DNA of 64,000 nt from Phylloscopus collybita (lineage: Eukaryota > Chordata > Aves > Passeriformes > Phylloscopidae): NCBI GenBank assembly GCA_027886175.1, contig JAJNNQ010000006.1, forward strand, positions 5,952,001 to 6,016,000, written 5' to 3'. Within the stretch, counting starts at the first letter, position 1; each line of letters starts with the position of its first letter. This document shows positions 1-12,900 of the stretch, one piece after another. Made by a program: the position numbers and the translations under genes. The notes beneath the pieces were generated by a model, which saw only the letters and a program-made list of their open reading frames with translations, had not been told where the DNA came from and made no database searches.

Positions 1-1110
1 CGAAGAGTTCAACAGGAACTGTTGAGGAACTGTGTGGGAAGCTGATTTTATTTGCATAATAATTTGAACATGGACATAGTGATTCCTGTGTCATTGGATC
101 ATTAACTGAATGCAAAACAAATTAGTATCAATTGATTATGAATACATGTAGATGGAAAATAAAGAGTAACCTAAATTATCTTTGAAACAGTCCAGCAAAA
201 TACTCTTCTCAAGTTCATTCTGAACCCTGAGAAATTTGCCAAGGACTGCCACAGATTCCCAAATGTCTTAAAGGTTATGGATACGTTTGATCTTGATTCT
301 ACAACTTAAAAATACAGTCTATCGTGCCTTTCCTATCTCAGGAGTCTTTTAACCTCTCTCCCTTCCTGGCAGTGGCTTTCAGCTTCAAGGTCTGCACAAT
401 TCAGTATTACCCCTACCAGCTATTCAGTCTCCATCCCTTGTCTTGATTCAGCTGAACCCCTGGATGTCAGATAAGGACGTAGTAACCATAGCTGTGGTTC
501 TGCCAGCACCTTCTTTCATCCATGGTGGTCTTGGAGAAGCTAACGTTTTTGTACTCCCCAGGTGTCCAATTCCTAACCCCAATCTTATTTAATTCTAGGT
601 AGACTACTGGCTAGATTACCTCTCCTATTACACAGAGCCCTGACTGCTCCCTGGCCCAGATTAACAATGTGTCACAAGTTTAGCTTTCCCCTTGTTCCAA
701 ACACAAATCCTAGTCACAACTCTGACCATAATCTGAATATCCTGATTTCATTAATCGGTTCCTTGAGTACAGTTACTATGACCACAGAGACTGATCTGTC
801 CCTGAGTTACTTGTCCCTGTTGGTGCTGTAAGTCATCTTAGCTCTGTGTGCTCTGGATGAATGACTGGGGAAAGGATTTCTTCCATTCCAGCCTTCTAAA
901 AACCTAAGCTCTCAGACAAACGATCTCATGTTTTCTTGGCAAGCATCAGGATAAAAACTTGTTATTTTCAAAAATCAGGTATTCTCTAGCTCTCTGATGT
1001 GTATATTTTACAAATCCATAACAGATCTCCAGTTCCTCCCATCCCAAGCCATTAGAGTTTCTGCATAAGGCTAGAGTAAGAATTATGAGGTAGTTATAAC
1101 CCTGAAAGTA
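1..1110. other. Unique AT-rich DNA, no gene seen
   Basis: I see no repeat family, exon or RNA gene here. The sequence is mixed, with moderate C/T-rich patches around 330-560 and no reading frame over 60 codons. It is probably intergenic or intronic. Confidence 0.6.
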
Positions 1111-1256
1111 TAGAATCATACAATGGTTTGGGGTGGAAAGGACCTTAAAGATCCTCTAGATCCAACCCCCTGCCATGAGTGGGGACACCTTCCACTAGAC
1201 CAGGCTGCTCAAAGCCCAATCCAGCCTGGCATTGAATCCTTTCAGGAATGGGGCAG
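1111..1256 (-). mobile_element. CR1 LINE fragment (3' end)
   Basis: Read on the plus strand, this stretch runs from 'tagaatcatacaatggttt' through 'ccaaccccctgccatgag' and 'ccttccactagaccaggctg' to 'ttcaggaatggggcagg'. That is the reverse complement of the 3' untranslated end of avian CR1, so the element lies on the minus strand. CR1 is the dominant non-LTR retrotransposon of birds and is usually 5'-truncated, as here: only about 145 bp next to the 3' end remains. The minus-strand reading frame overlapping it at 1145-1411 is part of the repeat, not a gene. Confidence 0.93.
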
Positions 1257-1448
1257 GGAGAAGGAAAATGTACATGGGCTCCTCTGGCTACACTGAAGGT
1301 GTGAGAGTTTGGACTTAAGAGTTTCAGATCAGTCCCCAGACCTTCTTTCTTCACAGCAATGTAGGCTTCACCTTTGTAAATATGTTTATATATATTTAGA
1401 TCTTTACACAACTTCCAGCTTCTTCAGAATATAGATGTATTGTGTACG

Positions 1449-1506
1449 CTTCCTTTTTTTTCTTTTTTCTTTTTCTTTTTTTTTTTTTTCTTTTTCTTTT
1501 TTTTTT
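1449..1506 (+). repeat. Pyrimidine (T/C) tract
   Basis: A 58-base run contains only T and C, mostly T with single C interruptions. Such tracts expand by slippage. This one could also be the decayed reverse-complemented poly(A) of a retrocopy, but no recognisable gene body adjoins it. Confidence 0.9.
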
Positions 1507-2848
1507 AAACAGGGACAGGGAAAGGTGTGAATCTTCTCTGTAGGGTGAAGGAAGGAGGAAACACACCTATTGCATGAAGAGTAGGAAAAGATCTATCCAA
1601 GTGGGGAACTCATTCTCACTTGGGACCGTTGTGGACTGAAAGTTTGATCTACTCAGAGTGCCAGAACAGGGGGCATACAACCTCTCTTGTTATATCTGGG
1701 ATGGATAACAACCAGTGTAATTGTTTAACAGTTAGGGTTGGGATTAAGTTTAGGGATACCAGGATCTGAAGTGATTGATTTATTGGTGGATTTTGCAAGG
1801 GTAAGGTGGAATTGTGTTCTAGTAAGGCAGAGTTAACTCTGGGATATTATTATAAGGGTTATGTTTGGGTTGTGAACAACATGGCATAAAACCTCATGTT
1901 TGTTGAAATTCTGAGGTATCCCAAGGGAGAGGGGGACATTAAAGAGAGGTGAGCTGAAATCAAATAGGAAAATGAAATTAAATTCTTTTAGATTTGCTTG
2001 TGTCACTTCAGCTCAATTTACATATTTCCTTAAAATTGAATTACCACCATAAGTTAAGGCTATCTTCCAATTAACAGTCCTTTTGCACTTAACCAACCAT
2101 CTGTAAATGGACACAAAGGTCATATGCAAGCCATACAAAACTCACTGGATCTCTCCACTCTTGGTGTGGCAGAAGCCTTAGAATAATACTTATTTTGAAA
2201 AAAAAAAACCCACCATAATTTGAGTTTTTCCTGCATCCTTTATGCAAGAGAAAAACAAATACAAGTTTGAAAAAATGAAATAGAAGGCTTAATAAAATCC
2301 ATGTGGAGACTGAGAAGCTCAGGTAGCTCACTCCAGGGATGGATTTTGCCTGTTCTACAATGAATGATGACTTTTCGACCTCTGCTTTGCTTCCTCTGAG
2401 ATAAAGAACTGTGCAATTATTTTTCTTCCCATGCTGTGTAGGGTGTATAGTATGATTACATTTCATCATGCAATGGGATTCCACATTGTTATAATTTCAT
2501 TCTGATGTAGTTTGTTTTTTAATCACATCCCTTTACCTTTTCTCAATCAATATCCAATCACTGTTGCTTCAGGGGAAAAATTTGCAATTCATTAAGGCTT
2601 GCCTGAAAGAAAAGTATCAGCTTTATCTCAATAATGTGCATGACAAAGTTTAATGAATCATTTTAATATTTTTCATTATTTTCCACTTCTTATGCAATGG
2701 AAATATCATTTTGGAGTTGACAGAGAACAAGGTAGCAGGACTAAACCAGAAAACCCATTTATAAAACTCTTTTTATAAGGCTTCCTATATCAACAGATCA
2801 TTTTCCCATTCTTGAGAAGGTCAGTCTTACTGATGTTAATTTAGCAAT

Positions 2849-2861
2849 CCCCCCCCCCCCC
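2849..2861 (+). repeat. C13 homopolymer
   Basis: Thirteen consecutive C bases lie in otherwise AT-rich DNA. Its length may be polymorphic or misassembled. Confidence 0.9.
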
Positions 2862-3040
2862 ATTTTTATCATGGGTTGAGCCACTCTTTTTCAGTTCTTG
2901 TGTAACAGAATCTCTCAGTATTCTGAATTATTGCAACTGTTGAAATCGTGGTGATTGCCTTTATCCCCATCTGTTTTCTGTACATAAATGGATGTTTTCA
3001 GCTATCTAATGGGAAAAGGATTTTTCCCTTCTCTAGTTCA

Positions 3041-3327
3041 GGTGGAGCCAGTGTCCTCCAAGTAGTACAGGGCTAAGGGATGAGGGGCAATGGACACAAG
3101 CTGCATCAAGGAAAATCTTAATTGACATTAGGAAAAAAAAATCATAGGCAATCAGATATTGGAAGATCTTGCCTCAAGAAGGTGTGGAAGATGTTTGAAA
3201 ACACTCTCAACTCAATTAGATAAGGCCCTGAGCTACCTTTGCTAACTAATGGCAAAGGTTCACCTGTTGCATGGTTAGACCAGATGACCTCCTTAGGTCC
3301 CTTTCAACTTAAATTAGTGTATGATAC
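3041..3327 (+). mobile_element. CR1 LINE 3' fragment, diverged
   Basis: The sequence follows the CR1 3' region in order. It includes the 'aggggcaatggacacaagctg' type block near 3085, the 'gaagatcttgcctcaagaagg' region, and the end 'agaccagatgacctcc...ggtccctttcaact' followed by 'gtatgatac'. The element is on the plus strand and 5'-truncated. It has many substitutions and small deletions relative to the family as I know it, so it is an old copy. No open reading frame survives. Confidence 0.85.
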
Positions 3328-5893
3328 TCACCAAGAAGTAATCTAGATGCCTGTGCTGACTAAGAACTGACCTTATCAGGCAGTACTACCCCTATTTCTG
3401 TCAGCAAATTACTTTACCTGATAAAATGTGCAGCATTTTCTAGAGCTATTACTTGTAGCACAATAAGCCTGTCAAAGTTGATGTCAGTAGTCTGTATCTC
3501 CTTAGCCATTGCCAGTAACATGCAAATTAATGTCTTTATCCTACCACATCTGTTTTTTGCAACTAGCTGGGGAAGGAACTGAAAAGGATGGTAATTTTTT
3601 TTTCAGCTGGATGAATCTAGGCTGTACTGTCACATATTTGTAGGAATAAATAGGGAGATTCAGCCTGAGACCAGTGAAAATCTCAGTCCTTCAGCTTATA
3701 AAAATACCAAAGAATTCAGTAAAGCCCCCTTGCCATAATTTGCCTCTGCTTTTGAAATTGTCTTTTTCACATGGCAAATTTTGATATAGAAGTGGAACCC
3801 AAGTTAGCAACAGGGATGATTCATGTCTTTTGGGCATTTTCTGCAAAGTTTAGTTCAGTCTTTTAAAAGACAAGAAAAATAAGGAGACTGGAGACTTTGA
3901 CTGTAGGAGTCGAGGCCATTTCACATGCATGTTTAGAGAAATAAAATTTTAAGGCTTCAGGGATCTGTCTGACAAAATATAAAATTTTGTGCTTTGGTAT
4001 ACATTTCCATTTAAAACTAGGAATAATTGAAAAAATTAAGCTAGGCAGAAGTAACACAGTAATGAGTTTATCACTCTACATGGTAAATTCTTGAAGCATA
4101 GCCTAATGTGTAAGCAACCATAACCTTCGGGGAAAAGAAATAGGGCACCCAAGGCCTTCCTGCCCTTGTCTGGGTTTTGTGGTTTGGCAGTGGGGAGAAG
4201 CTGTAGAGAGAAAATCTTGTAAGCTGAGTCCACACGTTTATTTTTAGTTTTATATGAGGCATTTACTAATGGCAAAATGTCCTTGAGGTTAGGAAGAGGT
4301 TTTTTTTTTCCTTTGGCACAGACAAGTTTCTGCATTCCAATTTTGTTGTGATATGCTCTTTGCAATTATTAATAAAGCATTTTGAGAGGAAACAAGGGAA
4401 AGCAATGAGACTGGGGAGGCCAAGTTATTAACCCAGTGTTATTTTCCCCTTATAAGAAACCAGTAAAGTCTAGAGCACACAGGTACCATTAAGTTTATCC
4501 CTTAGACAACAGCCAATTCATTTCTACTACAGATTTACTCTCATATAAACCCAGGGAGTTCAAATTATTTCAAAATGCAAAAAACTTGCAAGAAACTGGT
4601 GCTGGGATGACCAGCGAATGGAGAATCACTCTTTCAGAACAAGTTAAAAGAAACAGGCTTGTTCAGGCAGAAAGAGGTCTGATTACATAGTAGAAATATA
4701 TCCAGGGTAAAAGCTAGGAATCAAGAGTTAGAAAAAAAAATGGTAAAAGGTGAGTCAGATACATTCATTTTTCCATGGGTAAAGCTAGATTAGACTCTAG
4801 AAGAAGGTTCCTGGCTTCCAGAAGGGCACAGGCTTGGGATGAATTTGCTGAAGGTGAAATAGCTTGGTTGACTCCGTTAGAAGACACTGACCTTGATTCA
4901 AGAGGTCCTGCTAATCTATATCCAGGGGAATTATAGAAGGATATGGAGCAGTGTGTGACTTTTCTTACTTCTCTCCAGAATCTTTTGCAGTTTAAAGAAG
5001 TTTCAGTCACCATGAGAGATTTTTCTTGCCTTTGATAAACGGATGATTATTTGTTCTGCAGGGAATGTGACTTAAGAAGTAAAATTCCATTCACAGGTGA
5101 TACAAAATGCAAGATTATATTTTGTTTTGACAGAAAGCTTTTCAGGAGGTTCATTTGACTAAATCAGTCATTATCTCTAGACCTAAGATAATTTCCTATT
5201 TTTTTCCCTGAAAATTCTAAATTACTTTTAAAGCATTTTAACAATACAGAGAGAATTCTATTTGTCAGTCTCACTGAGACTGAGCTTGTGTAAGTTTCTG
5301 AGCTTGTAATTTTTATTATTCTCTTTTCCTTCTTGCCTCCTGGCCTTTCAATAGGAAAATATGTTTCCATGGATGTACTATTAGAACAACTTTTTCTACT
5401 TTTAAGCTGGTTTGGAATTGCTGAATGTGGTGCTATCACTGCTTATCTTGCAGTAGCTTTTCCTGGACTGTAGCTTGCTACCTTTTGATTAATTTCATTA
5501 TCTCCTGGGATGCAAATATGCATTTGTGATCTTTGTGATGAAAACCTGCCATGAACTTGATCTTTCTTCTGCTTTCTAATCCTTAATTAAGCATATTGAC
5601 ATATTGTTAGCAGGGATGTTAGCCTCCTGTGGAATAACCAGCAACAGCACTGATTCTGCTGTTAAATTTATTTATGAGACACCACAGTACATGGAATCAT
5701 CACTTTGTTCACTGAAATCTTTGTAAATTAGGAAGAGTTGATCTCTTTGCATGCAGAGAAATTCTATCATTTCCATTCTGATTCAGAGAGAATCTGGCTC
5801 AGAAGTAGGTAGGGGTGACCTCAAAAGTTTGGAGAAAATTAGTAGGTGAACTTGGTATGTTTTTTAAAGGACTATAAGAGTAAATGAAACACA
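3328..5893. other. Unique AT-rich DNA, no gene seen
   Basis: Several minus-strand open frames of 60-110 codons occur here (for example 4036-4365 and 4765-5013). They overlap one another in different frames and none resembles a known protein. No repeat family was recognised. Confidence 0.55.
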
Positions 5894-5982
5894 CCAGGGC
5901 AGATTCTCAGCTGGTGTAAATTGCTATCACTCCACTGAAGTGGGTATAGCAAAAGCAGTTTAACCAAGTGACAGTCCCTCAG
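5894..5982. mobile_element. Relic of an ancient palindromic MITE (sauropsid type)
   Basis: The left half contains 'agattctcagctggtgtaaa' followed by 'ttgctatcactccactgaag'. This matches the repeat common in turtle and crocodilian genomes in which 'ctcagctggtgtaaatc...ctccattgaag' is followed by its own inverted copy ending in 'tttacaccagctgag'. The right half here is eroded: 'gggtatagcaaaagcagttt' and 'cagtccctcagg' sit where the inverted arm should be. Non-autonomous palindromic DNA transposons of this kind are old in sauropsids. The identification rests on recalled resemblance of about 45 bases. Confidence 0.5.
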
Positions 5983-8900
5983 GTGTGCATTTCTTTCTTG
6001 TTTTGCTGCTGAGAGGACTCCAAGTGAACCTTTGGACCAAATTATTCCATTGGGGTTGGAGCAGGTCACAGATAAAATAAGAGTACAGCTCAAATCCAAG
6101 CTTTTTCCACATGAGTTATACCCTAATCATGGCTTCATGCACTCTCAGAACTTGATTCCCTGCAGCCTTTCTCCTGCTTCTGCCTGACCCTGATCTGGAA
6201 TTAAATTGTTATCAGAATCACTGTAGCATATTTGTATTACTGTGTATATAAAATAAAAGTTAGAAACTTGGCATATTCAGACTGGGAATAATCTCATCTA
6301 CCACAGAGCACTTTCTGAGAGCAAGCAGTCCATCCAGTGAAAGCACCAGCGTCTCCCAAATGCTCCTACAAACAGAATCACATCTTAATATTAACAAAGC
6401 AGTGAAGTATTACATGTGCTGTAACTGTGCAGTCTGAAGTAAGTTAACTCCTTCTAAGAGTCCTGATCAGACTTCCTGATGATGAAGCAGTGCTGGGCTT
6501 TTCAGGAAAGGGAATGAAATCTTGTAATCAGAGAACAAGGTCTAACAAACGCTCTGGAAACGAGATATGACCAAAACCAGTGCAATTGAAAAAAACGAGA
6601 AAATTTGGAAATGGAGCGATTACCACCAGATGGACTGAGATGAAGTGAGGGGCAGTGCAAAGGACCAAAACTTGCCAAAATTACTCCAATTCAAAGCCTG
6701 AAATCAGGGAAGAAATGTAAATAAAGAGAGAGGAGAAGAATTTGAAAAAATGAAGTGTGAAAAAAAAGAAAAGAAAAATTCTGAGAACAAGAGAAAACAA
6801 TAAAAGTGAATGGGATGGTAGGAAGTGCAGGGAAATGGACTGAGGCTTGCCTGATTAATCCTCGTTGAAATCGCAAGATTTCGTTCCCTTTCCTTCATAT
6901 GACTGCTTCCTCTTTATTCAACATGGCATTGTGGGGTTTGTGGCATACTTTGTATCCCCATTAAGAGGGGGGGTTTTCTTATTAAAGGAGAAACCAAAAA
7001 ACCAACAAAAATATTTTTGTCTTTGCTGGAAAACATTTTAAAAATGTTTAAAAATTTAAGTCTTAATTATATGAATTCTGGCAAAACTGTTCCATTTGCC
7101 AAAAACATGGTGACTTTTGGATAAATTAGTGTAGCTTCTAGAAACATTTTTTTTTACTAGTAATTTCATACTTAAATTTTTTTCATGTAAGTAGTTTATA
7201 AAACTTAAATGCATACTTGACTTAGTACTCTGTTTCTGCACTTAGTGTGAGAAATGTTTCAGTGAGCTTAGTTCTCTGTTTGCAGCAGAGCACTCTGAAC
7301 CTCAAGTGTGTGGTGAAGGACTTCCTTCTGGTAATTGCATTTTGTAGGGGCAGGGCAGCTCTGTGTACAGACACCACAACAGGTGAAGGCAAAATATCAT
7401 TCAGGAGCATGTGACAACACAATTTCACCAGGTCCTGCTGAATTTTGGAAGGAAAGATGTTGAAATTCCAAGGTTGGTCCTTAAAGGCCCAAACCCCTCG
7501 ATGCCCCATCTCTCTTCCTTGATCACACACACATGACAGGCGTGTTCAGTAGCGTAATGAAATTAAATGTTTTTAATTTTTAGCCACAGTTCAATGATGG
7601 GTTTTGGCCCAGGGACACAGACTCTACATGTATGTACATGCTCAATTCCTGCTGAATCTGATAGCAGAACAGGGTTTACTTCTCCTCCCCCTCAAGCAGA
7701 GAGGTTACTCTGTAAAATGAATCAGACAGTTTTTATTGTGAGATTAATGTAAGAATTAACTATTCAGTGTGATGTCCTTTTTAGAAAATGCATTTATTTA
7801 GCTTAATTTCTGTTTTAAATGCTTTTCTATTAGAATATAATATTTTATTAGAAATATTTACTCTCTATATTAAAGTAATTTTCTATTAAAATGGGAAGCT
7901 TTGCAGCATAGCCATGCAATAATAGCTATTAATTATTCTGTGAACTAAAGCTATGGGCAGGAATGTTGTTGCAAATATGTGGTGAGAATATGATAAGAAA
8001 CAGAAACTTTATAACAATACAGTGAAGTAAGGCTCTTTTTTCCCTCTGTAAATAGATTTTTTTTTTAATTTCCTTGGGGTTTGGTTTAGTTTAGAAGAGA
8101 TAATTGTATAAATATGATTTTTAATGTATTCTTATTTAATATTAATAAATTGATATAATGCTGATGTAACCATTCATTTTGCACAAGTTAGTTTTATTGA
8201 CATCAGTGAAAGAAAAGCTTCTTTATTATTTCTCTGTAATTATAATGATCACACTATTTTATTTTTCCTGTATTGTGAGCATTTAAGCACTGAACAGCTT
8301 GTTTCAACCTTTGAAAATTCAAGCCTTAATGAAATATTTAAGTACAATCAGTTCTAGTTCTCAATGAATGGAAAATAATGAAAGTGCAGAACAAAACCAT
8401 ATTTTTCCTCTGACTTCCCAGTAATTAGTCTTTGCCTTTTCTTTGAAACACCTCTTTGCTCTTAGAACTTAACAGCATTTTCAGTGCTTTACAAAAAATT
8501 GCAAATTGAGACAGGCCTAATTTCTTCATAGTCTTTGCATTTTAGAAATACAGCATTAAGGAATAATTTAACACGCTTTTCTACTTTGTCAACCATGCAA
8601 TTTAAACTACAACAGAGGTTTTCTTCTGTTGCCACTTGAATATACTTGTGCTTTATGTTGAAGTCTAAAGGATGTCTGCATGAGGGCTGAGCACTAAAAG
8701 TTTTGTAATGTATGCTAGTGGAGAGGTTTATATTCTGAAGTGACTAAAGAGCCTGGAGACCAAACTGAAATCTATGGAATTATAGGAGAAAATGTTAGCA
8801 AAACTGCATGCCTCCAAACCCCTGAAAAGGAAACAATCTCAGATTCTGTTTCTTTGACCTAGTTTGTCCTGAGATACTTAGATAGAAAGTCTGCATGAGG

Positions 8901-9533
8901 CAAAATCAAATTGAGTGGGAACAGCTTAAGTAGTCAGAAATTTGCTCTGAAATAAAGTATCCTCATAGGAGCGCTTCTCCCTTGGGCTATGGACACTGTA
9001 AATTTACCTGGCAAGGCCAGCTGACTGAAACAGTCCCTTGATATTTCTTGTGGAGGCTTCCCTTGTAGCTGGAGATCTCTCTTGTGGCTTAGGATCTCAG
9101 TTTAGGCTTCATTAAGTGCCCTGACACAAGAAGGATAAGAGCTCATCCATGCTTTGATCAATGCTGATCAATGTTGGCATTAATCCACAGGCACTTCTAA
9201 CAAAAAAGTTCTGTTTTCTCTGATGCTGTTCTGACTCATTACAGTTAATGGCCTTTCCTGAGAAATGCAGCAGTGGTTATTAAGAAATGAGGTGAGGACT
9301 CAGAAATGAACCAGAGGAGAGCTGGCTGTGCTTTGAAGCTTCTGTAGTACTTACGTAGTTACACACGTATGCAGCCTGTCTTCTTCTGTTCTGAGTGAAC
9401 TTATTTTTAAAAACTCTCCTACGCAGCTGCTTCTCTGTCCTTCAGCATAGAGTAGGTGTTCTCACTCTGCAGCAGATCACACAGTGATTGGCTTAACCCC
9501 ATGGTAGACCAAGGACTTGAACTTGAGCTTGTG
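5983..9533. other. Unique AT-rich DNA, no gene seen
   Basis: The most A/T-rich part is 7760-8180, with many TATTTA and TTAAT strings. Short open frames at 6691-6898 and 7056-7752 are on both strands and unremarkable. I recognised no repeats. Confidence 0.55.
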
Positions 9534-9920
9534 CTCCTCCAGCCTGGAGGAGACTGAGAGGAGACCCGATTGCAGTCTGCAGCCTCCTGGTGAGGGGAAG
9601 AGGAGGGGCAGGCACTGATCTCTGCTCTGTGAGAAGAGTGACTAGTCACTGGACCCAAGGGAGTCATGGCCTTAAGTTGTGTCAGGGGAGGTTTAGGTTG
9701 GATATTTGTAAAAAGTTCTTCACTGAGATGGTGTTTGGGCACTGCCACATGCTCCCCATGAAGAGGTCACAGCACCAAGACATGACAGAGACAAGAAGCA
9801 TTTGGACAAGGCTCTCAGGCACATGGTGTGACATTTGGGGATGGTGCTTTGCAGGGCGGGGTGTTGGACTTGATGATCCTTGTGGGTCCCTTCCAACTCA
9901 GAGCCTTCTGTGATTCTGTG
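9534..9920 (+). mobile_element. CR1 LINE 3' end, well preserved
   Basis: The copy starts in the end of the reverse-transcriptase reading frame region ('ctcctccagcctggaggaga'). It continues through 'gaggggaagaggaggggcag', 'tgtgtcaggggaggttt', 'tttggacaaggctctcaggc' and 'ttggacttgatgatccttgt', and ends 'cttctgtgattctgtg'. This is the 3' structure of one of the younger CR1 subfamilies (CR1-J-like, as far as I can judge). It is 5'-truncated and lies on the plus strand. Open frames at 9419-10027 on both strands are shadows of it. Confidence 0.93.
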
Positions 9921-12900
9921 CTCTGTATGGCAAATATCAGTGTACTTTCCTCAGTTGGAGCCAGAGGCACTGGAGAAGCTGAGCAATCGCTATGATAACT
10001 CTGTCCCACTGGAGGGCTCCCCAGCACTTGCAGTAATCCTCCTCTTTAATGGCTATCTCAGTTCCAGGGCTATCTGTTCCCTGCAGTGCAGAGCATTGCA
10101 GAGCATTGCAGAGCTGCTCCCCTGCAGCAGGAGAAATGGGTTTAGAGATGGGTGGGTGTGTGTGGGGGGGTGTACAAGACTCATTCCTGCACTCCTCTGT
10201 GGGTATTTTTAATCACTGCCCTCAGTATTGCTATCAAGAAACTGATGTGTCAAATCACCTCAGAATTTAGTATTACTCATATTTGGAATTTTGTGTTGAT
10301 TCCTCAGTGAGGTTGGCTAAATATCTTCATGCATCTTAACTGATTACAGCTTTAGAATGGTAATGGCAATTATTCTGGAATTGTTCCCTTTATTGTACTT
10401 CAGTTTTCAATAGAAGCCTTCAGTACAATCCAACTACTTAGAAGTACTCTAAAGGGAAAGTGGCTACACTTGAAGTTGCTTGCTTTGCTCTTTCTTGCTT
10501 GTTTTGCTTTTAATTTCATTTAAAGTTAAAATAAAATAATTGTTCAATTTAAGTCATGAACAGTTTTTAATATTCTGTTGAGATTTCAGGTTGTTGTTGA
10601 GTCTTGAGGAGTAAAGTGCTTTGGAAGGATACTCTAACTAGAAAGCTTAATTGATCTCACAGAAAAGTGTATGAAGGTGAGTTAGTGGTCTGTTTTGTCT
10701 GTAGCAATGCAATAACTTTCTACAGTTTTGCGTTTAATCTGAAATGAGTTAGATGAGGCGGGATGTGTCGGTGAAAAATCAGTAATTATAAATGCACTTC
10801 TGTAACTATTGTAACAGCTGCTCTTAAAAGTGTTAATTGTTGGCAATTTAATTTCTTTACAAATACATTATTTTCAGATTGTGTTTATACTAGCTTGAAA
10901 TTTAGCTAATGTGCCCAGTTACCTTTGAATTCATGGCTGTCTTTTTCCTGCATCAGTTGCACAGTATTTCAAAAATTACAAATTTTAAGTTGGATACAAA
11001 TATTCACTTCTTCAAGAAACACCCTAGGTCATCTTTGATCTTGACTTTTAGAGATCACCTGAGCCTGTTCTTACTGACTGTTAGATGATGGACAAGGACT
11101 TCTGGGGCTATTGACTTTAAATCATGATTCTTTCCCTTAGAAGTTCACTACTATGGTTTGCCTATGTATCCAGAAATAAGCTTTCAAATGTAGCCTTTTC
11201 CTTTTCCCCAGCCCACTGCAAAAGTTGAGACTTATTCTGGGATTTAAAAAGAATTATGCTTTTTAAGGGATTTGTGTATTACTTGAGAGGGACTCCAAAT
11301 CATAATTTTAAAAATCTCCACTTGTACAAAGAATTCTTCAGCTGTGAGGAAAATTATTATTGGTGAAACTCCCCAGTTCAGCCAAGTTCTTAACCAAGGG
11401 ATGTTGTGCGAGTTCATGTGAGTGAATTTTTCTTCATCCTTCTTAATGCTTTACTGATATTATTTACTTCCAATTTGTCCTGATGAAGGAAAATATGCAC
11501 AGTAAAGTTCAGTAAAGTAATCAGCCTAGAGAACCATTCCTAATTATTCTGAGCATGGAGATATTAAGACTATGTATTAAATAGAAGGCAATTTTAGCAC
11601 AATGATGAGTATCATCCAAGTATTTTGGAGCACTTTTTTTGGTTTATATATTCTGTGTGCTTTGTAATTTCTATTTTATCCTAGTAGTCCACTAGAAATG
11701 GAACAGCTCATGTTGACTCTTTACAGTTGGAGAAGAGTACCTGTGTTGTCTGGGAGCTCTGTTAAATTTCACACTGCAATAAATGTACCAGGATTCTTTT
11801 TCATTAGAGACATTGTGGTGTCAGTGAAGTGTAACAAACAAAACAATAATAAATAGACTGTGCAGTTTGCAGTTTCTAAGCTGCACAAAATGTTAGGTCT
11901 ATAAATATATTCTAAAAGACACACCAGCAAATATTTAAAAATTGTAAATTCTTCAGCCATGTAGACACATAAATGAAGGAATTTTGCTGAGGTAATTATA
12001 GTGTCTCCTGCTGCTCTTTCAAAATTATTAGCATCATACATGAGACCTCCCAGTGTTTGCAGATCTCTGCAGTAACTGGAGATTTAAGGTTTAGAACTTG
12101 GAGGTATGGGGTAAAGATGTTGTAAATAACTGCACAAGTTTCAAATCTAACAGGATGACTGTGGTGCTCTGATACTGCTGCCCTGGTCCAGGAACATTTG
12201 CCACTCTCTAGCAAAGCTTTTGTCTTTGTGAGTACTGCAGGAATGTACTGTAATCAAAACATTCAGGTAAATGCTTCTTAATGTGCTTGCTGACTAAAGA
12301 CGTGTGCTTTTCAGAGTTTAAACTATTCTTTGTACCCCCCCAAGAGCTGATGGTGTCACTTACTTTACAGAGCAAAGTGGGGAATAAGTCTTCCAATGTT
12401 AGCAGCTATCCTTGTGTCATCTTTTTTTTCTCTAAAAAGCTGAATTTGTTGCCTGTTGTCTCTGAACATCTCATGATACTGTTCTTTAGAGGGACAGTAG
12501 GGCATCTTCTTTGGGATCACAAAGGCAGTGAACACACAGCTGGAAACTGAACCTGGCATTCCTTGCTCCCAGCCCTACGTTACAGTCTTTTCCCTGCTGG
12601 CAAGAGTACCGTGTATATACATAAGTAAAGAAATCCTGGTACGCTATTTAAATCCCATTATCTGTGACTTTTAAGATTACATACATTTCTCTGAAATCAA
12701 GAAGGTATTCAGGAATTTCCATTATTTTATAAAGCTGTTTGTTCTTTATATGTCTAATTTTCTCCTTTTTCATTTTTGATTAAAGTTGATTCAAATGTTG
12801 ATTACGTCAAGAAACATTTCTGCATTTTCCAGTTAGAAGAGTTTCTCTGCAAAAGTGAAAATAGGAGTTTTCTTTAAAATTTTTCTTCAATGGTTATTAA

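Larger units (their letters stand above)
1257..3040. other. Unique DNA with low-complexity tracts, no gene seen
   Basis: Apart from the pyrimidine and C tracts annotated separately, nothing recognisable is present. A 131-codon open frame on the minus strand (2089-2484) has no family resemblance, a run of hydrophobic and Phe-rich codons derived from A/T tracts, and no convincing flanking splice pair. I regard it as chance. Confidence 0.55.

Noticed and set aside
2089..2484. 131-codon minus-strand open frame as a gene
   Set aside because: No family resemblance, no splice pair, and Phe/Lys-rich translation of A/T tracts. Length is within chance for 64 kb on six frames.
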